From NCBI GenBank assembly GCA_905214105.1, contig CAJMKK010000007.1:1-64000 (forward strand): a stretch of DNA of 64,000 nucleotides. Direction: 5' to 3'. Below the pieces are notes generated by a model that had not been told where the DNA came from, made no database searches, and saw nothing but the letters and a program-made list of their open reading frames with translations. The number at the start of each line of letters is the position of its first letter. Position 1 is the stretch's first letter. The position numbers and the translations under genes are program-made. The DNA comes from an uncultured bacterium (GTDB lineage: Bacteria; Actinomycetota; Coriobacteriia; Coriobacteriales; Coriobacteriaceae). Of the stretch, positions 61,253 through 64,000 are shown in pieces.

Positions 61253-62473
61253 CTAGTTCTCATCCTCAAACATACCACCCGCGACGACCTCGTACATACG
61301 CTCGAGCTCCAAACGGTCCATCAAAAGTGGAACGGGGTATAGCGGATTGGCCTCGGCATCGGCATGGGCCGCCATTTGCGGAATATCGGAGCGGCGAATG
61401 CCCGTCACATATTTGGGAATGCCCAAGGCGGCATTCATGCGGTCGACCCAATCGATAAAGGCCTCGGCCGCAAGACTGTCCTGCGCGTTAGCCGGCGCGA
61501 TACCGGCCATGCGAGCAAGATCGGCAAGCTTGGGGGCGGCGGCGTCACCATAAGCGCGAAGCATGTGCGGCAGGATGATCGCGTTGGCCAAACCGTGCGG
61601 AATTCCGTATCGGCCGCCCAGACTGTGCGCGATGGCATGCACGTATCCGACATAGGAGCGGGTAAATGCAACACCCGCTTTATACGCCGCCGAAAGCATA
61701 TTGCGACGAGCGCGCATGTCGTCGCCATGCTCATAAGCCTCGGGCAAATTGTCGTGGATGAGCTGGACCGCCTGACGCGCCATCTTGCGCGTGTAGGGCG
61801 TGGTGCTACGGCCGATAAAGGCCTCGACGGCATGCGTCAGGGCATCCATGCCCGTCTGCCCCGTAATGGAGGCGGGCAGGCCGCGTGTAAACTCGGGGTC
61901 GTGCACCGCAAAGCGCGGGATAAGCACAAAGTCGTTAATGGGGTACTTGTAGTGCGTCTCGTCATCGGTGATAACCGCCGCGAGTGTGACTTCGCTTCCC
62001 GTACCGGCGGTAGTGGGAACCGCAATAAGCAGCGGCAGGAGACGGTGGACGCGCAACAGGCCACGCATCTTGTTGATGGGCTTATTTGGCTGTGCGATGC
62101 GTGCGCCCACACCCTTGGCGCAGTCCATGGCCGAACCGCCACCAAAGCCGATAATGGCCTGGCAGGCGCTCTCGCGATACAGGGACGCCGCTTCCTCCAC
62201 GTTTGAGACCGTGGGATTCGCACGCGTTTCGGCATAGACCGTAACGCCAATCCCCTGAGCCGTAAGCGCACGCTCGAGTGATGCCGTGAGTCCCAAACGA
62301 GCAATACCAGGGTCTGTCACGATAAGGACCTTCTGGATCGAGCGCTTTTGAAGCACTGCGGGCACATCCTCGGCATGCTCCAAAATGCGCGGCTCGGTAT
62401 AGGGCAGGATCGGCAATGCGATGCGAAAAACCGTCTGATATGTTCGGCACCAGGCGCGGCGGGCTAGATGCAT
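61253..62473 (-). CDS. Iron-containing alcohol dehydrogenase
   Basis: A 406-residue group III alcohol dehydrogenase. It has the NAD-binding GFGGGSAMDCAKG, the metal-site region HAIAHSLGGRYGIPHGLANAIILPHMLR and PTTAGTGSEVTLAAVITD. AAGGAG precedes the ATG at 62473 (MHLARRAWCRTY); the longer frame has no start signal. The first ~20 residues are unusually basic and aromatic. First gene of the ADH-ALDH operon. It likely reduces or oxidises short-chain alcohols and aldehydes during fermentation. Confidence 0.93.
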   Translation of the reverse strand: MHLARRAWCRTYQTVFRIALPILPYTEPRILEHAEDVPAVLQKRSIQKVLIVTDPGIARLGLTASLERALTAQGIGVTVYAETRANPTVSNVEEAASLYRESACQAIIGFGGGSAMDCAKGVGARIAQPNKPINKMRGLLRVHRLLPLLIAVPTTAGTGSEVTLAAVITDDETHYKYPINDFVLIPRFAVHDPEFTRGLPASITGQTGMDALTHAVEAFIGRSTTPYTRKMARQAVQLIHDNLPEAYEHGDDMRARRNMLSAAYKAGVAFTRSYVGYVHAIAHSLGGRYGIPHGLANAIILPHMLRAYGDAAAPKLADLARMAGIAPANAQDSLAAEAFIDWVDRMNAALGIPKYVTGIRRSDIPQMAAHADAEANPLYPVPLLMDRLELERMYEVVAGGMFEDEN

Positions 62474-62730
62474 AAAGGAAACTCCTTCATTTGTTGATAG
62501 GTCAACATTTGTTCGACCGATTGTACTCATCGGCGTCCGCATATGGCTTGCAAATCGTTAATCAATCAACATCTTCACATGCCGAAAATTGTTTTATTAA
62601 AAATCATTCCTAATAGGCTTCACATTCGGTCGCATTTATGGATAATAGAACTCGTCAAGACGCACGTCCGGAGAGGGCCCTTACGGGACCGGACGAGCGC
62701 GCCATCGCCATCGATCGAAAGGATCGAATT

Positions 62731-63291
62731 ATGAAGTTTGTTTGCCCCGTTTGCGGTTATGTGGAAGAGTTCGACGGCGACCAGCTGCCCGAGGATTTCA
62801 AGTGCCCCCAGTGCGGCGTTCCCGGCTCTCGCTTCCTGAAGCAGGAGGAGGGTCAGCTCGAGTGGGCTGCCGAGCACGTCGTGGGCGTCGCCAAGATGGA
62901 GGGCGTCTCCGAGGACATCGTTGCTGACCTGCGCGCCAACTTTGAGGGCGAGTGCTCTGAGGTCGGTATGTACCTGGCCATGGCTCGCGTCGCTCATCGC
63001 GAGGGCTATCCCGAGATCGGCCTGTACTGGGAGAAGGCTGCCCACGAGGAGGCCGAGCACGCCGCCAAGTTCGCCGAGCTCCTGGGCGAGGTCGTGACCG
63101 ACTCCACCAAGAAGAACCTCGAGATGCGCGTTGAGGCCGAGAACGGCGCCACCGCCGGCAAGACCGATCTCGCCAAGCGCGCCAAGGCCGCTGGTCTCGA
63201 TGCCATCCACGACACCGTGCACGAGATGGCTCGCGACGAGGCTCGCCACGGCAAGGCTTTCGCCGGCCTGCTAAAGCGCTACTTCGGCTAA
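62731..63291 (+). CDS. Reverse-type rubrerythrin (N-terminal rubredoxin domain)
   Basis: A 186-residue non-haem iron protein that reduces hydrogen peroxide in anaerobes. A rubredoxin-like domain comes first ([10 protein letters not shown] and CPQCGVPGS, four Cys iron site), then a ferritin-like di-iron domain ([42 protein letters not shown]). This order is the reverse of classical rubrerythrin. AAAGGAT precedes the ATG at 62731; the frame to 62638 is not supported. Own terminator, so monocistronic. Confidence 0.94.
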   Translation: MKFVCPVCGYVEEFDGDQLPEDFKCPQCGVPGSRFLKQEEGQLEWAAEHVVGVAKMEGVSEDIVADLRANFEGECSEVGMYLAMARVAHREGYPEIGLYWEKAAHEEAEHAAKFAELLGEVVTDSTKKNLEMRVEAENGATAGKTDLAKRAKAAGLDAIHDTVHEMARDEARHGKAFAGLLKRYFG

Positions 63292-63324
63292 GCCAAACGC
63301 CTGAGAGACATTCTCTAGCTTTAT

Positions 63325-63355
63325 AAGGCCCGGACCGCATGGTTCGGGCCTTTTT
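63325..63355 (+). terminator. Terminator of the rubrerythrin gene
   Basis: AAGGCCCGGA (63325-63334) pairs with TTCGGGCCTT around CCGCATGG, then TTTC. Confidence 0.9.
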
Positions 63356-63422
63356 CGTGTCTTGCAAACCAGTTAACGTCCCAAAAATAGGACCACCTTT
63401 GACATCGGCTTCGCGTCAAAAA

Positions 63423-63545
63423 CTAAGTGAGTAGCCTTTTGGGAACTTGTCGAGCAGACCACCCGTATTGCTTTATAAAACCGCAGGTAGATAGCTTGCC
63501 GCAAAACAATCTGGTCGCCATCACGCTAAAAGTCTACTCACTTAG
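63423..63545 (+). repeat. 123-bp structured repeat, copy B
   Basis: Same length, ends and core (TAAAACCGCAGGTAG at element positions 54-68) as copy A. The ends pair over 12 bp, then one mismatch and CTTTT. The inner stem is GACCA/TGGTC (35-39 with 90-94), different in sequence from copy A but similar in place. The right end overlaps the last codons and stop of the nuclease-like gene on the minus strand. Confidence 0.8.
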
Positions 63546-64000
63546 ATTTGCAACCGTCCATGATCGGGCCTTTTTGTGTCTAACGGGCATCTTTTTGTCG
63601 ATTTCTCCCAGTTTTGACCAGTCAACGAATAGCTCAGACCGAAGTAATGCCTCGGCCCCTTGCTCCTCCAAGCTTTTATCGCGATATTCAACATCGAGCA
63701 ACCTGCATACGGCCTTAACAATCGCATGGAATCTATCATCATCGGATATCTGTCCGTGTGTCAGGAGAAATACATCGTAGCCCATGGCCTGAAGCGCCGT
63801 CATGCGGTCGGCGTCACGCAAACCATCCCCGGCTCGCCCGTGTGAGCCCTTTCCTTGGCATTCAATGGCCACCTGTCGCTCTCCGTCCGGCGAAGAAAGA
63901 AGTAGGTCGATATATACACGGGACTTGCCTACAATCGCCCGAGCACTTGCGCTTAGCGCCACTTCGACATTGAGCTCTATGCCGCAAAAACCTTCGCCTC
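63534..64000 (-). CDS. DUF559/Vsr-like nuclease domain protein, 5' end outside window
   Basis: The frame is open to the window edge, so at least 155 residues are coded and the start is not seen. The visible part has the pattern of a small PD-(D/E)XK nuclease: VYIDLLLSSPDGERQVAIECQGKGSHG (D...ExQ-K), RDADRMTALQAMGYDVFLLTHGQISDDDRFHAIVKAVCRLL. Similar domains occur in Vsr/DUF559 proteins and abortive-infection-type genes. The last four codons and the stop are supplied by repeat copy B, so the C-terminus may have been altered by that element. Confidence 0.6.
   Translation of the reverse strand, partial: GEGFCGIELNVEVALSASARAIVGKSRVYIDLLLSSPDGERQVAIECQGKGSHGRAGDGLRDADRMTALQAMGYDVFLLTHGQISDDDRFHAIVKAVCRLLDVEYRDKSLEEQGAEALLRSELFVDWSKLGEIDKKMPVRHKKARSWTVANLSE

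Noticed and set aside
1..64000. CRISPR array, insertion sequence, transposase, prophage genes or replication origin
   Set aside because: No regularly spaced direct repeats, transposase motifs, phage structural genes or DnaA-box cluster were seen.

Overview
The window reads as chromosomal DNA of a high-GC, anaerobic, Gram-positive actinobacterium of the class Coriobacteriia, most likely Collinsella or a close relative. This is an inference. It rests on the gut-anaerobe gene content (rubredoxin-rubrerythrin, EtfAB with an added ferredoxin domain, bacterial Elp3), the roughly 60% GC, strong GGAGG ribosome binding sites and the protein style. No 16S rRNA gene is present to confirm it.

Layout. 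1-1.3 kb: infC-rpmI-rplT, read leftward, with a likely AUA start for infC. 1.5-1.83 kb: tRNA-Leu(CAA) and a displaced 69-bp copy of its 3' end, an att-like duplication. 1.87-11.1 kb, leftward: transglutaminase-like protein, class II aldolase, then MBL hydrolase, RelA/SpoT and a RecJ-RecQ-like fusion. 11.3-13.8 kb: a BASS-family transporter facing DUF4931 and cutC. 14.1-19.0 kb: a complete branched-chain amino acid ABC importer (livKHMGF), with a fossil 3' end of a second livK just upstream. 19.5-28.5 kb: homoserine dehydrogenase, an SDR, a CPA2 antiporter, purL and a DMT exporter. 28.6-32.1 kb, leftward: diguanylate cyclase, KdgT-like permease and AzlCD. 32.2-36.6 kb: HD hydrolase, and an LctD-EtfB-EtfA operon resembling electron-confurcating lactate dehydrogenase. 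37.0-40.2 kb: an uncharacterised operon for surface or secreted proteins, including one LAQTG sortase substrate.

41.1-46.7 kb holds the most interesting system: a three-gene operon encoding a TerB_N-type protein, a BrxD-type P-loop ATPase (DUF2791) and a BrxHI/Lhr-like DExH helicase. None of the core BREX genes is nearby. It looks like a free-standing DNA-processing or defence module. 46.7-53.3 kb: spermidine synthase-like protein, Elp3, an XRE/DUF4097 pair, a methyltransferase and trmB. 53.6-59.5 kb: a Ski2-like DUF3516 helicase, a DUF2130 protein, a metallophosphoesterase and a HIRAN protein. 59.5-59.8 kb: a candidate type I toxin-antitoxin locus (27-residue hydrophobic peptide plus a convergent antisense RNA) that has no long ORF. 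59.9-63.3 kb: ALDH, iron alcohol dehydrogenase and rubrerythrin. The right edge cuts a small nuclease-like gene.

Two 123-bp intergenic elements (53403-53525 and 63423-63545) share inverted ends and a fixed core and appear to be copies of one repeat family. Several long inverted repeats mark gene ends. No CRISPR array, insertion sequence, transposase or prophage gene was seen.
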